DNA of 64,000 nt from Rhizobium sp. CCGE531 (GTDB taxonomy: Bacteria; Pseudomonadota; Alphaproteobacteria; Rhizobiales; Rhizobiaceae). Position numbers and translations under genes: made by a program. Below are positions 8,627 to 16,939 of this stretch, in pieces. The stretch spans positions 186,001-250,000 of the forward strand of contig NZ_CP032688.1 of the NCBI RefSeq assembly GCF_003627795.1, written 5' to 3'. Under the pieces are notes generated by a model that had not been told where the DNA came from, searched no databases, and saw only the letters and a list, made by a program, of their open reading frames with translations. Every line of letters starts with the position of its first letter. The first letter of the stretch is position 1.

Positions 8627-9523
8627 TCAGGCGACTTTCGCCCTGGTTGCGGATGCCTGCTGGATTTCCTCGAGGATCGGCAGCAGGTATTTTCTGAACT
8701 TGGTGTAGTCTTCAGTGACTGGGAAATGTCCGAGCTTCTCCATCGTCCAGAACTTGCTGCCCTTGACGAGATCGGCTGCGATCTTGGTGTCGGCCGGGGA
8801 GGTATTCGGATCGTATTCGCCCGTCAGGAAATACAGCATGCACTTCGACGTATCGATCTTGCTCGCCTCTTCGGGCGAGACATTGTGGTCGTAGTAGTAA
8901 TAATAGAGGTCACCTGCGAAGACGCCCGGACCGCCGCAGCTATACTCCCACTGGATTTCGCGGACATTGGCTTCTGGTGAATACGGCGAGATGTTGAGCA
9001 TCATTGCCGCGCCGATGGAGGTACGATTGACGTTCGGGTTGTCGAATTCCTTCCGGATGCCTGCCATGCCGACATCGACATATTCGGCAGCCGAGCGCAG
9101 TGCCCCTTCGACGGAGATGGTCGCACGGAAGTTGTCAGGGTAATTGGACGCCAGATCGATGGCGAGATGTCCTCCCATCGAGCTACCCATGTAAACGGGG
9201 CGGTCCAGACCAAGGGCTTTCGAGAGCTCCAGCTGGAAATCCATCATGAACTTCTTGGTCATATTGTATTCCTTCTCCCACCAGCGAACGCCGTGCGGGG
9301 GAAGAGACTTCCCGTGATAGGGCAGGTCGAACGCGATGACGCGGAAGTTCTTGGTCACCTCTTCGTCGCAGAGCGTGTGGCGGTACTGGCGGCCGTCCGA
9401 GCCCGCCGTGTGACCGACAAGCAAGGGAATGCCCTCTCCGGCTTCCTCATAATAGACGCGATATTCGATGCCTTCGATCGTCAGGTAGACGTAACGGCCC
9501 GTGATCGGATCATGCCTAGTCAT
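8627..9523 (-). CDS. Alpha/beta-hydrolase fold protein
   Basis: This 298-residue hydrolase has the nucleophile elbow GSSMGGH with Ser115, a plausible acid in the GEYDPNTSP segment, and a catalytic His in KLGHFPVTED near the C terminus. An oxyanion-region segment LLVGHTAGSDGR lies near residues 34-45. It has no signal peptide. It probably hydrolyses an ester, lactone or C-C bond of the imported compound or its derivative; the sequence does not decide which. The ATG overlaps the stop of the preceding gene (ATGA). The YYYYYDH run near the cap region is unusual. Confidence 0.8.
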   Translation of the reverse strand: MTRHDPITGRYVYLTIEGIEYRVYYEEAGEGIPLLVGHTAGSDGRQYRHTLCDEEVTKNFRVIAFDLPYHGKSLPPHGVRWWEKEYNMTKKFMMDFQLELSKALGLDRPVYMGSSMGGHLAIDLASNYPDNFRATISVEGALRSAAEYVDVGMAGIRKEFDNPNVNRTSIGAAMMLNISPYSPEANVREIQWEYSCGGPGVFAGDLYYYYYDHNVSPEEASKIDTSKCMLYFLTGEYDPNTSPADTKIAADLVKGSKFWTMEKLGHFPVTEDYTKFRKYLLPILEEIQQASATRAKVA

Positions 9524-9903
9524 GCTGCTACTCCTTCCGGACGGGCTTCGCGCATCAGGTTCGTCATGCGATTGAGCGCAGGGAGATACGCGAAGGTTTC
9601 GTGATTGTTGCTAAGGTACAGACCGTGTTTGATATTCGACGACTGCAAGCACTGATAAAATGGCTGCGGCTTCTTCTGGAGAAGCGCGTCCCACTGTTCG
9701 CCCGTGCCCCGGATGACGATCTTGCACTTCTCGTCGTCGTAGGCGGCTTCTTCGACCTTCACCATCTTGCCGTCTTCGAAGTGAAGTGCGACGCTGCGGG
9801 TCGGAAAATCGCATTTGATAATGCCGTTGAGATAACGGGTTTCGCGCTTGAACTCGAAGTCCTCCAGCGCCAGTTTTTTGAACTTCTCGAGATCGATGGC
9901 CAT
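9520..9903 (-). CDS. Small SCP2-like protein of unknown function
   Basis: This 127-residue protein has alternating strands and helices and a central segment (VALHFEDGKMVKVEEA, then DDEKCKIVIRGTGEQW) that resembles the sterol carrier protein 2 fold. A helical stretch follows, then a tail rich in Arg and Glu. The resemblance is by eye and moderate. The ATG has GGGAGGAGCC close upstream. Its stop overlaps the start of the hydrolase gene, so the two are translationally coupled and probably act on the same substrate. It could hold a hydrophobic ligand or serve as an accessory subunit. Confidence 0.55.
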   Translation of the reverse strand: MAIDLEKFKKLALEDFEFKRETRYLNGIIKCDFPTRSVALHFEDGKMVKVEEAAYDDEKCKIVIRGTGEQWDALLQKKPQPFYQCLQSSNIKHGLYLSNNHETFAYLPALNRMTNLMREARPEGVAA

Positions 9904-9958
9904 GTTCGGCTCCTCCCTAGTTAAAACGGCGCGGCCGATCCACGCCTTTCAAAATTTT

Positions 9959-9976
9959 CCGCCGCGCCTGCGGCGG
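9959..9976 (-). terminator. GC-rich intercistronic hairpin
   Basis: CCGCCGC (9959-9965) pairs with GCGGCGG (9970-9976) around a four-base loop, just after the stop of the CMD-like gene. On the transcribed strand it is followed by AAAATTTTG, which is a poor U-tract. It is either a weak attenuator or an mRNA processing/stability element before the SCP2-like gene. Confidence 0.4.
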
Positions 9977-9981
9977 CGGCT

Positions 9982-10410
9982 TCAGATGCCCATTTCGTTG
10001 AAGACCTCCTGGGCGTTTCTGAAGCTGTCGATGCCCGCCGGTACGCCGGCGTAAATCGCGACCTGCAGGAAAATCTCCTGGATTTCCTCCTTGGTGAGGC
10101 CGTTGTTGATCGCGCCGCGCACGTGGCCTTTGAGCTCATGCGGACGATTGAGAACGGAGATCATGCCAAGGTTCAGAATGGACCGCGCGCGCCTGTCGAG
10201 GCCTGGTCGGTTCCAGATGTTGTCCCAGCAATACTCGGTGACGAGCTGCTGCATAGGCCAGGTGAAGTCGGTCGCCTTACCGAGTGCTGCGTCGACATAG
10301 GCATCACCCATGACTTCACGACGCGTCGCCAGACCTTGAGCGAACTGTTCCGAAGGGACAGGCCGCTCCTTGCCGTGTGTTTTCACTGTCGCATCTTTCG
10401 TTGCGGTCAT
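9982..10410 (-). CDS. Carboxymuconolactone decarboxylase family protein
   Basis: This 142-residue all-helical protein resembles PcaC. It contains WNRPGLDRRARSILNLGMISVLNR and the ELKGHVRGAINNGLTKEEIQEIFLQ signature, in which the family His/Glu active-site positions lie. It lacks the CxxC of AhpD peroxidases, so a decarboxylase or isomerase-type reaction is more likely than a redox role. A promoter-proximal operator copy (TCAGACAATCTGTCAA) lies just upstream of its start, so it may begin a separate transcript. No other protocatechuate-pathway gene is nearby, so a role in aromatic catabolism is not supported. Confidence 0.8.
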   Translation of the reverse strand: MTATKDATVKTHGKERPVPSEQFAQGLATRREVMGDAYVDAALGKATDFTWPMQQLVTEYCWDNIWNRPGLDRRARSILNLGMISVLNRPHELKGHVRGAINNGLTKEEIQEIFLQVAIYAGVPAGIDSFRNAQEVFNEMGI

Positions 10411-10455
10411 TCGACGACACTCCTAGCTTTCCGGTTTTCAGTAAAATGAACGGAT

Positions 10456-10474
10456 TTTCAGACAATCTGTCAAT
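10456..10474. promoter_or_regulatory. Operator copy 1 for the neighbouring GntR regulator
   Basis: The sequence TTTCAGACAATCTGTCAAT contains the inverted repeat GACA-ATC-TGTC. A 17-base match occurs again directly before the HIBADH-like gene (11453-11469), and a related half lies upstream of the gntR gene (12243-12252). It sits 46 nt upstream of the CMD-like start, a normal position for repressor control of an internal promoter. Confidence 0.6.
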
Positions 10475-10501
10475 TTCACCGCATTCCGCGGATTTCCGCG
10501 G

Positions 10502-11389
10502 CTAATTGTGATCTTCGACGTATCGGATGATGCGGGTGTGGTCCTCGGAAGGACCCAGCGCTTTCTGTGCCGCATCCCACGCGTCTGCCGTGCTGGCGAG
10601 AGCATCGAGGCGAAGACCAAGCGTCTTGGCGAGATCGGCGGCGATGCGAATATCCTTGGCCATCAGGCCAATGGCAAATCCCGACCCGAACGTCTCAGAA
10701 AGAATGAACTGCTTCATCTTCACTTCGGTGGCATTGTTCTTTCCAGACGACGAGTTGAGAATATCGACGATCGTCGCCGGCTCCAGGCCGAAGGCACGTC
10801 CCAGAAGGACACCCTCGATCGCCGCGAGCACACCTGCACCAGATACGAAGTTGTTAATCGCTTTCATCGCGTGACCCGAGCCAACTGGCCCCGTCCGGAA
10901 CACCTGTTGTCCCACTGCCTTCAGCAGCGGCTCGGCCTCCTCGATATCAGCATCCTCCCCACCGGCCATGATTGTCAAGGTACCAGAAACGGCGCGCTTG
11001 ACGCCTCCGGAGACCGGGGCGTCAACCAGGCGAAGGCCACGAGAAGCAAGTTCGAGACCGAGATCCCTTGTGTCATTTGGAGCAGACGAACTCATGTCTA
11101 TGACGACGGCATTCTGCCTGAGGCCGCCACAGGCGTTCCCGCCCAGAAGCGCCTCGCGCACGATCTTGCCGTTCGGAAGCATGGTGATGACGAAACTGGC
11201 CCCAACCATGGCGTCAGAAATCGTTTCGGCGGCTCGCCCGCCCGCACCAGCGAGCTTTATCCTGGCCTCTTTCGACAGGTCGAAACCGACGACATCGAAG
11301 CCTGCCGAAATGAGATGTTGAGCCATAGGTTGGCCCATCGCGCCCAGCCCTATAAAGGCCACGCGGGTTGCGTTGAGTGTCGATGACAT
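10502..11389 (-). CDS. NAD(P)-dependent 3-hydroxyisobutyrate dehydrogenase-family oxidoreductase
   Basis: This 295-residue beta-hydroxyacid dehydrogenase has the Rossmann motif GLGAMG at residues 14-19, the substrate-binding DAPVSGGV segment near 123-130, and the catalytic Lys176 in GSGHAMKAINN. The family oxidises 3-hydroxyacids or reduces tartronate semialdehyde (GarR), and includes L-threonate dehydrogenase (LtnD). The exact substrate is not decided. The gene lies between two operator copies and is first after the regulator gene, so it is probably a committed enzyme of the pathway served by importer A. Confidence 0.83.
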   Translation of the reverse strand: MSSTLNATRVAFIGLGAMGQPMAQHLISAGFDVVGFDLSKEARIKLAGAGGRAAETISDAMVGASFVITMLPNGKIVREALLGGNACGGLRQNAVVIDMSSSAPNDTRDLGLELASRGLRLVDAPVSGGVKRAVSGTLTIMAGGEDADIEEAEPLLKAVGQQVFRTGPVGSGHAMKAINNFVSGAGVLAAIEGVLLGRAFGLEPATIVDILNSSSGKNNATEVKMKQFILSETFGSGFAIGLMAKDIRIAADLAKTLGLRLDALASTADAWDAAQKALGPSEDHTRIIRYVEDHN

Positions 11390-11452
11390 TTTTTCCTCCG
11401 GACGCGTGCGAGCAATAAACCCGCGTTCCTTCAGAGAGGATTAAAAAGATTA

Positions 11453-11469
11453 TCAGACAATCTGTCAAT
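11453..11469. promoter_or_regulatory. Operator copy 2 for the neighbouring GntR regulator
   Basis: TCAGACAATCTGTCAAT is identical over 17 bases to the copy upstream of the CMD-like gene. It lies between the gntR stop and the HIBADH-like start, about 64 nt before the latter. Two perfect copies a kilobase apart in intergenic DNA strongly suggest one transcription factor site. Confidence 0.65.
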
Positions 11470-11476
11470 CGAAATT

Positions 11477-12160
11477 TTAAGATTCTGGCGCTGCATTCTT
11501 CCGCAGGTATTCAAGTGCGATCTTCGCAGCCTGGTCGATATGGAATTTGCAGGCCGCCGCCGCCAACGGTCCGTTGCGATTCTGGATTGCGTTCGCAATA
11601 TCCTTAATTTCAGCAATGCTGTGCGCAAGGCGTCCCGGTTGCGTCATGGTTGTCATTCGAAGGAGATTGATCCGATTGTGCAGAGCTGTCAGCATTTGCC
11701 TTACGAACACGTTCTTGCTGCCGTCCATCAAACAGTTGTAGAACGCGTTTTTCGCATCGATGAGCCGCGCACCGACGCCACTTTCGGCAGCGGCTTCGAA
11801 TTCGACCACCGCGGCTTGAAGTGTCGCTATGTCGGCGGCGGTGCCATGCTCAGCGAACTGCTGGCCCGCGAATCCTTCAAGAAGAGCCCGAACAGTATAG
11901 AGTTGCTGCGCTTCCTCGTAGGTGATCGTACTGACGACCGGTCCCTTATGGGGATAGCTTGTGATGATGCCTTCAGCTTCGAGCTGTCGCATTGCCTCAC
12001 GAACCGAGGTCCTGCCGACGCCCAGCATTTCGCAAAGTTCGCGCTCTACTAGTCGCTGGCCGGGCTTAAATCGCCCACTCGCTATCGCCTGGCGTAGGGT
12101 TTCCTCAACTTTTACGCGCAACGTCGCGCTCTGTCTGGTTATCTGTAGGTCTGTCTGCAT
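11477..12160 (-). CDS. GntR-family (FCD/FadR subgroup) transcriptional regulator
   Basis: This 227-residue regulator has an N-terminal winged helix (LRQAIASGRFKPGQRL, then GRTSVREAMRQLEAEGII) and a C-terminal all-helical FCD ligand domain. The domain has the family's metal-binding pattern (DAKNAFYNCLM, LRMTTMT, AHSIAEIKDIANAI). Such proteins usually repress a catabolic operon until an acid or sugar-acid ligand binds. It is co-oriented with and precedes the importer A gene run. The repeated TCAGACAATC sites before and after the gene are the likely operators. Confidence 0.88.
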   Translation of the reverse strand: MQTDLQITRQSATLRVKVEETLRQAIASGRFKPGQRLVERELCEMLGVGRTSVREAMRQLEAEGIITSYPHKGPVVSTITYEEAQQLYTVRALLEGFAGQQFAEHGTAADIATLQAAVVEFEAAAESGVGARLIDAKNAFYNCLMDGSKNVFVRQMLTALHNRINLLRMTTMTQPGRLAHSIAEIKDIANAIQNRNGPLAAAACKFHIDQAAKIALEYLRKNAAPES

Positions 12161-12664
12161 AGGCCGCCAACACCTGTAATCGGCTCACGCCGCGCTAAAT
12201 CATTCTCTACATATGGCGGCAATCGCTCTTAATATCAATCCGGATTGTCTGAGAGTTCCCAGTCTCAGTTGATCCCTTCGCGACAGCTTTGCCTGCTCGT
12301 GTGTGCAGTCAATTAGAAGAGACAAAAATCGGGTGCAGAGGGGAGCCGTGGCGCCACCGCATTCGCATCGGCTCATCGCGTCAGATAGCCGTAGACTTGC
12401 TGACTTTTAAGGTCGCGGATGGCGTGGCCCGGAGAGCGATCCGACACGCTCCTAAAGCTGCGGCCTTGAAATCGTCACCGCATACACTGGTGATGAAGGG
12501 CTGAAAACGGCGCATATCGCGCTCGGTGGCCGCTCGCTTCGCAATCACAAAAACTTCGAAAAAATAGCGAGGCATGGCTAAAATCGACCGTTGGGCATTA
12601 CGCATTTTGCTGTCTCGGCGTTTCAAAGAACGCCGGGCGATCTTGCTGCCCGTCAGAGGTTCGA
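12161..12664. other. Intergenic region upstream of gntR with a half-operator
   Basis: This region lies between the LysR stop and the GntR start, both genes being on the minus strand. GATTGTCTGA at 12243-12252 matches the reverse complement of the left part of the two GntR operator copies and may mediate autoregulation. A minus-strand frame containing MPRYFFEV resembles only the start of small DUF6894 proteins and was not called. I see no other gene. Confidence 0.45.
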
Positions 12665-13585
12665 TCAGCCTCGCGCCCGCATTTCCGCCGAGGCAGTGTC
12701 TTCAAGCCATACGTTTTCCAGCCATTGCTTGAACGCGTTGACCTTTTCTGATCTGAGCCGCGAGCGGACATAGGTGAGCGTGTGGCAGCGAATGTTCGGG
12801 CCAGTCATCCCGAATGGAAGGACGAGGTTACCTCGTTCCACATCCCGTTGAAGAAGCCTGTAGCTCTCGAGGCACACGCCCCGGCCCTCGACAGCGGTTG
12901 CGATCGCCATGAACGCGTCGCGAAATCGAGAGCCGCGATTGACGTCAATCGCCAAGCCGTGGTCCTTCGCCCATTGTTGCCAGCTGTAAAGCGTCTGCTC
13001 CGACTTGATAAGGGTATGGCCCACCAGGTCGGATGGCTTGCGTATGGGCCGCTCGCCATTAGCGACCTCGGGAGAGCAAGCTACGACGATTGTCTCAAGG
13101 GGGAACTCCTCCGCCGCGATGGAGCCCAGTCGAGGAGCGCTGCCGTAGCAGATATCGACATCGACCGAGCCATCGGACAATTTTGCAGGGTCCGATGTCG
13201 ACAGAAGCCTGATTTCGATCGAGGGATACAATTCCTCGAATCGAGGCAATCTTGGCATAAGCCACAGGGAAGCCAGGCTTGAAGCACAGCCAACGCTTAG
13301 GACGTCGACGCTGTTGCGCCGGCAAACCTCATCGGTCGCCTGCTCGATCATCGAAAGCGCTTCTGAAAGATCTCGGTGGTATCGCTCGCCGATCTCGGTA
13401 AGCGACACGTTCCTTCCAATGCGGTGAAAGAGCTTTTCCCCAAGGTCGTCTTCCATCAGCCTGATCTGGTGGCTAATCGCCGACGGCGTAAGCTGCAGCT
13501 GGGCAGCAGCCTCGAGAAATGAACCCTTTCTGCCGGCTGCGACAAACGACTGTATTGCACGAATGGATGGAAGTGACGTCATCAC
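12665..13585 (-). CDS. LysR-family transcriptional regulator (GcvA-like)
   Basis: This 306-residue protein has an N-terminal winged helix-turn-helix (FVAAGRKGSFLEAAAQLQLTPSA, then SHQIRLMEDDLGEKLFHR) and a periplasmic-binding-protein-like effector domain beginning with LSVGCASSLASLWLMPRL. The SLPSIRAIQSF opening is typical of GcvA-type members. It lies 40 nt downstream of araB on the same strand, so it may be co-transcribed with the operon it regulates. LysR genes are more often divergent, which makes this arrangement slightly unusual. Confidence 0.87.
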   Translation of the reverse strand: MMTSLPSIRAIQSFVAAGRKGSFLEAAAQLQLTPSAISHQIRLMEDDLGEKLFHRIGRNVSLTEIGERYHRDLSEALSMIEQATDEVCRRNSVDVLSVGCASSLASLWLMPRLPRFEELYPSIEIRLLSTSDPAKLSDGSVDVDICYGSAPRLGSIAAEEFPLETIVVACSPEVANGERPIRKPSDLVGHTLIKSEQTLYSWQQWAKDHGLAIDVNRGSRFRDAFMAIATAVEGRGVCLESYRLLQRDVERGNLVLPFGMTGPNIRCHTLTYVRSRLRSEKVNAFKQWLENVWLEDTASAEMRARG

Positions 13586-13625
13586 GTTCTCGATCCATAG
13601 ACATCTGATCTAAGAGCGCAGCGGG

Positions 13626-15242
13626 TCATAGCAATGCTACCTTCCGCGCGGAACGGTGGCCAAAATCGGACCGAACACTCTCACCTGCAGCAATCCGCTT
13701 GATGTCTCCGAGAACCTGCGAGAAGTCTCCGAGGCTTGGGGTGCCAAAGCCCATATAGACCTGCTTGAACAGCTGGTAGAGGGTCTCATAACGTCCGCGC
13801 GTGCTCGGATCGGGTTCAAACTTTCTGTAGCCCACGCACATAGCAGCCTGAGCGCTCTCGATCGATCCATGATCTTTGGACGCAAGAGCGGCGAATATTC
13901 CCGAACCGAGACCCGTCGGGATACCGTCAGGGACCAATATCGGCTTGCCTATGACATTGGCATAGATCTGATTGAGGATGTCGTTCTTTTGCGGGATGCC
14001 TCCCCCATTGATGACGCGGTTGACTGGAACGCCGTGTTGCTCCATCCGCTCCAGGATAACCCGCGTATGAAAAGCCGTTCCCTCAATCGCGGCATACAGC
14101 TCGTCCTGTGCTGTATGGCCGAGATGCCAACCAAGCGTCATTCCACCAAGGTCGGAGCGGACGAGAACCGTCCGGTCCCCGTTGTCCCAGGGGAGACGCA
14201 TCAGACCCGTCTTTCCGCCTTCGATGCTTTCCAGGCCTTCAGCGAGCCTGGACACCGTCGTGCCGGCACGTCGTGCTATTGCATCGAACAGGTCGCCTGT
14301 CGCAGACAGGCCTGCCTCAACTCCCACAAGGTCTGGATGTGCACTCCCTGGGACGACGCCGCAAACACCGGGGATGAGCTTCACACGTTCACTAACGGCA
14401 ATGATACAGGTCGACGTACCGATGACATTGACGACGTCCCCCAGACGGCAGCCAGCGCCAATTGCATCCCAATGGGCATCAAACGCACCCGTGGGAACTG
14501 GTATCCCGGGGGTTAGGCCGAGTCGTTCGCCCCAGTATGTGCTGAGCCCACCTGCGATCGAAGCAGAGGTCTGATATGTTCCGCCAATCTTCTCGCGCAC
14601 GCCGTCGAAAAGCGGATCGACGCGGGACAAGAAAGCCTGCGAGGGCAAGCCACCCCATTTCGGGTTCCACATCCACTTGTGTCCCATGGCGCAGACGCTG
14701 CGCACCATGCGAGCCGTGTCGGTCACCCCGGTGAGGACCGCTGCCGCCATGTCGCAATGTTCCACGGCGGTCCCAAAGCGTTCGCGCTGGTCGGGGTTGT
14801 GGCGCATCCAGTGGAGAAGCTTGGCAAAGCCCCATTCGTGGGAATAGGTTCCACCGCACCATTCAATTGCTTCGATGTGCATGTCGTGCGCCATGGCCGT
14901 TATTTCTTCGGCTTCCGCTTTGGCGCGGTGGTCACACCAGAGGTAGTAGTCCCCAAGAGGCTGCATATTTTCGTCGACAGGCAATACCGAGGACCCCGTC
15001 GTGTCGACCGCAATTGCACGGATCTTTTTGGAATCCACACCGCATTCGTCGATCACTCGATGCATGGCCAGCACAAGCGCTTCCATATGATCGAAGTGGG
15101 ACTGGGTTGCCAGGTCGGGATCGGAACGACGACGCTCGAGAGGATATTCCGCGACGCAGGTTCCCAGAGAACCCTTCTCAGAATCAGCCAGCGTTACCCG
15201 CACGCTCAAGGTTCCGAAATCAACACCTGCTACAATCGACAT
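13626..15242 (-). CDS. araB: Ribulokinase (FGGY carbohydrate kinase)
   Basis: This 538-residue kinase begins with the ATP-binding GVDFGTLSVRVTL segment and carries DTTGSSVLPVD, WCDHRA, the ribulokinase-type GAFDAHWDAIGAG and the second phosphate-binding NGGGIPQKN motif. Its length matches AraB. It phosphorylates L-ribulose (and some other 2-ketopentoses) at O5 in the cytoplasm. It lies 7 nt after araD. There is no L-arabinose isomerase gene in the window, so the ketose must be made by another enzyme, be imported directly, or come from a gene elsewhere. Confidence 0.9.
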   Translation of the reverse strand: MSIVAGVDFGTLSVRVTLADSEKGSLGTCVAEYPLERRRSDPDLATQSHFDHMEALVLAMHRVIDECGVDSKKIRAIAVDTTGSSVLPVDENMQPLGDYYLWCDHRAKAEAEEITAMAHDMHIEAIEWCGGTYSHEWGFAKLLHWMRHNPDQRERFGTAVEHCDMAAAVLTGVTDTARMVRSVCAMGHKWMWNPKWGGLPSQAFLSRVDPLFDGVREKIGGTYQTSASIAGGLSTYWGERLGLTPGIPVPTGAFDAHWDAIGAGCRLGDVVNVIGTSTCIIAVSERVKLIPGVCGVVPGSAHPDLVGVEAGLSATGDLFDAIARRAGTTVSRLAEGLESIEGGKTGLMRLPWDNGDRTVLVRSDLGGMTLGWHLGHTAQDELYAAIEGTAFHTRVILERMEQHGVPVNRVINGGGIPQKNDILNQIYANVIGKPILVPDGIPTGLGSGIFAALASKDHGSIESAQAAMCVGYRKFEPDPSTRGRYETLYQLFKQVYMGFGTPSLGDFSQVLGDIKRIAAGESVRSDFGHRSARKVALL

Positions 15243-15249
15243 GATAATC

Positions 15250-15957
15250 CTACTTGGAACTGTCTGGCTGGCCGTAGGTCGCCGACTGGCCGTGCTTGCG
15301 TTGATAGTGGCGGTCCAGCAACGCGCTGGAAATTTCTGGATCGTCCTGGTTCAGCTGCCGGGAGTGGAAGGCAATCTTGGCGACAGCCTCGAGCATCTCC
15401 GCGTTATGAACGGCGTCGGCTGCGTCCTTGCCCCAGCAGAAGGGACCGTGATCGTTAACCAGGGCTGCCGGGACGGAGAGCGGGTCATTGTTTCCGAGTG
15501 CCTCAACGATGACCTTGCCCGTGTTGAGAACGTAACTGTCTTTGATTTCGTCGTCGCGCAGCTTGCGAGTGACGGGGATCGTACCGTTGAAATAGTCCGC
15601 ATGGGTCGTTCCCATGGCAGGAATTCCCCGGCCGGATTGGGCCCACACCGTCGCGAAGAACGAGTGCGTGTGGACCACGGCACCGATAGACTTGAAGCTC
15701 TTGTAGAGTTCCAGGTGCGTATCGAGATCAGACGAGGGCCGCAGCGTGCCCTCTAGGATATTGCCGTCGAGGTCGGTTACAACGATGTCTGCGACCTGCA
15801 TTGCCTTGTAGGAAACGCCACTCGGCTTGATGGCGACAACAACCTTCTCGCGGTCGATAGCGCTGACGTTTCCGAACGTCGAGATGACAAGACCGCTGTC
15901 GTAGAGTGCGGCATTTGCATCAAGAACGGACTTGCGGAGCTCGGAATATTTCATCAT
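15250..15957 (-). CDS. araD: L-ribulose-5-phosphate 4-epimerase (class II aldolase family)
   Basis: This 235-residue protein has the zinc ligands of the aldolase II fold (VVHTHSFFATVWA for the HxH pair, then NDHGPFCWG for the third His) and the AraD-type NVSAIDRE, PSGVSY and RPSSDLDTHLELY segments. It converts L-ribulose 5-phosphate to D-xylulose 5-phosphate. GAGGAGG precedes two adjacent ATGs; either could be used, the second having better spacing. The permease gene ends 7 nt upstream and araB begins 7 nt downstream, so it is in the middle of one operon. Confidence 0.9.
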   Translation of the reverse strand: MMKYSELRKSVLDANAALYDSGLVISTFGNVSAIDREKVVVAIKPSGVSYKAMQVADIVVTDLDGNILEGTLRPSSDLDTHLELYKSFKSIGAVVHTHSFFATVWAQSGRGIPAMGTTHADYFNGTIPVTRKLRDDEIKDSYVLNTGKVIVEALGNNDPLSVPAALVNDHGPFCWGKDAADAVHNAEMLEAVAKIAFHSRQLNQDDPEISSALLDRHYQRKHGQSATYGQPDSSK

Positions 15958-15964
15958 CGCCTCC

Positions 15965-16939
15965 TCAGGCCTTTTGACGGCGACTGAAACGATCGGCTGC
16001 CACGGCGATCAGGATGATCGTGCCGATGACGACCTGGTGCCAGAAGGTGTTCACGTTGAGCAGGTTGAGGGCGTTGCGGACGACCGCCATCAAAACGGCA
16101 CCCACGGCAGTTCCAAAGAGAGTGGCGCGTCCGCCGGACAAACCCGTTCCGCCGATAACGACGGCAGCGATGACATCCAGCTCGTACCCCTGGCCGGCTT
16201 CAGGCATGGCGGCTTCAAGGCGCGAGGTGAGCAGAACGCCCGCGAAGGCCGAGAGTACCCCGACCAGCACGTAAACGGCGATCTTGACCTTGTCCGTGGG
16301 GATGCCGACCAGCCGGGCAGCGTCCGGATTGCTGCCGATCGAGAGAACGAAACGGCCGAAACGCGTGTAATAGAGAAGGTAGAAGGCGATCGCGAAGACG
16401 ATAGCAGTCAGAATGACCGGAACGGGAACACCGCCGGCATAGCTCTGGCCGATCATTCGAAAGGCGGGGTCGGAGGCGCCCACGATCGGAATACCCTGAG
16501 AGTAGACCATCACGATACCGCGGCTGATGACCATGATGGCCATCGTGGCGATAAAGTCGGTGATCCCGACCTTGGTGATCAGGATGCCGTTGACCAGTCC
16601 GATCACCGCACCGACCGCAATCCCCCCTGCGCATGCCAGGGGAACGGCATAGCCAAGGACAATCAGGTTTGCGGTCACAAGACCGCTGAGAGCGAGTGTC
16701 GAACCGACGGAAAGGTCAATGCCCCGCATCCCGATCACAAAGGTTGCTCCAAATGCGATCACGGCAATGGGTACAGCTTGACGAAGCACGTCAGTCAGGT
16801 TGCCGAAGGTGAAAAACCGCGGAGCGGCAAAGCCGAGCGCCACCAGAAGAACGACGAAGGCCAGGTAAACGCCGGCATTGCCGCCGCTGCGAGCGAGCGT
16901 AAGGGGCGAGCGCGGGCGTGTAGCTGCAATATCAGCCAT
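15965..16939 (-). CDS. CUT2 sugar ABC transporter permease (importer B)
   Basis: This 324-residue RbsC-like membrane protein carries GMRGIDLSVGSTLAL and IAAVVIGGTGLSGGRATLFGT, the two hallmark boxes of the family. It overlaps the end of the ATPase gene by 8 nt, indicating translational coupling, and feeds araD and araB downstream. The ligand is therefore expected to be a pentose, ketopentose or pentitol. Confidence 0.9.
   Translation of the reverse strand: MADIAATRPRSPLTLARSGGNAGVYLAFVVLLVALGFAAPRFFTFGNLTDVLRQAVPIAVIAFGATFVIGMRGIDLSVGSTLALSGLVTANLIVLGYAVPLACAGGIAVGAVIGLVNGILITKVGITDFIATMAIMVISRGIVMVYSQGIPIVGASDPAFRMIGQSYAGGVPVPVILTAIVFAIAFYLLYYTRFGRFVLSIGSNPDAARLVGIPTDKVKIAVYVLVGVLSAFAGVLLTSRLEAAMPEAGQGYELDVIAAVVIGGTGLSGGRATLFGTAVGAVLMAVVRNALNLLNVNTFWHQVVIGTIILIAVAADRFSRRQKA

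Noticed and set aside
12381..12626. Small minus-strand frame containing MPRYFFEV
   Set aside because: Only the first few residues resemble DUF6894 proteins. The remainder does not fit, and no ribosome binding site was seen.
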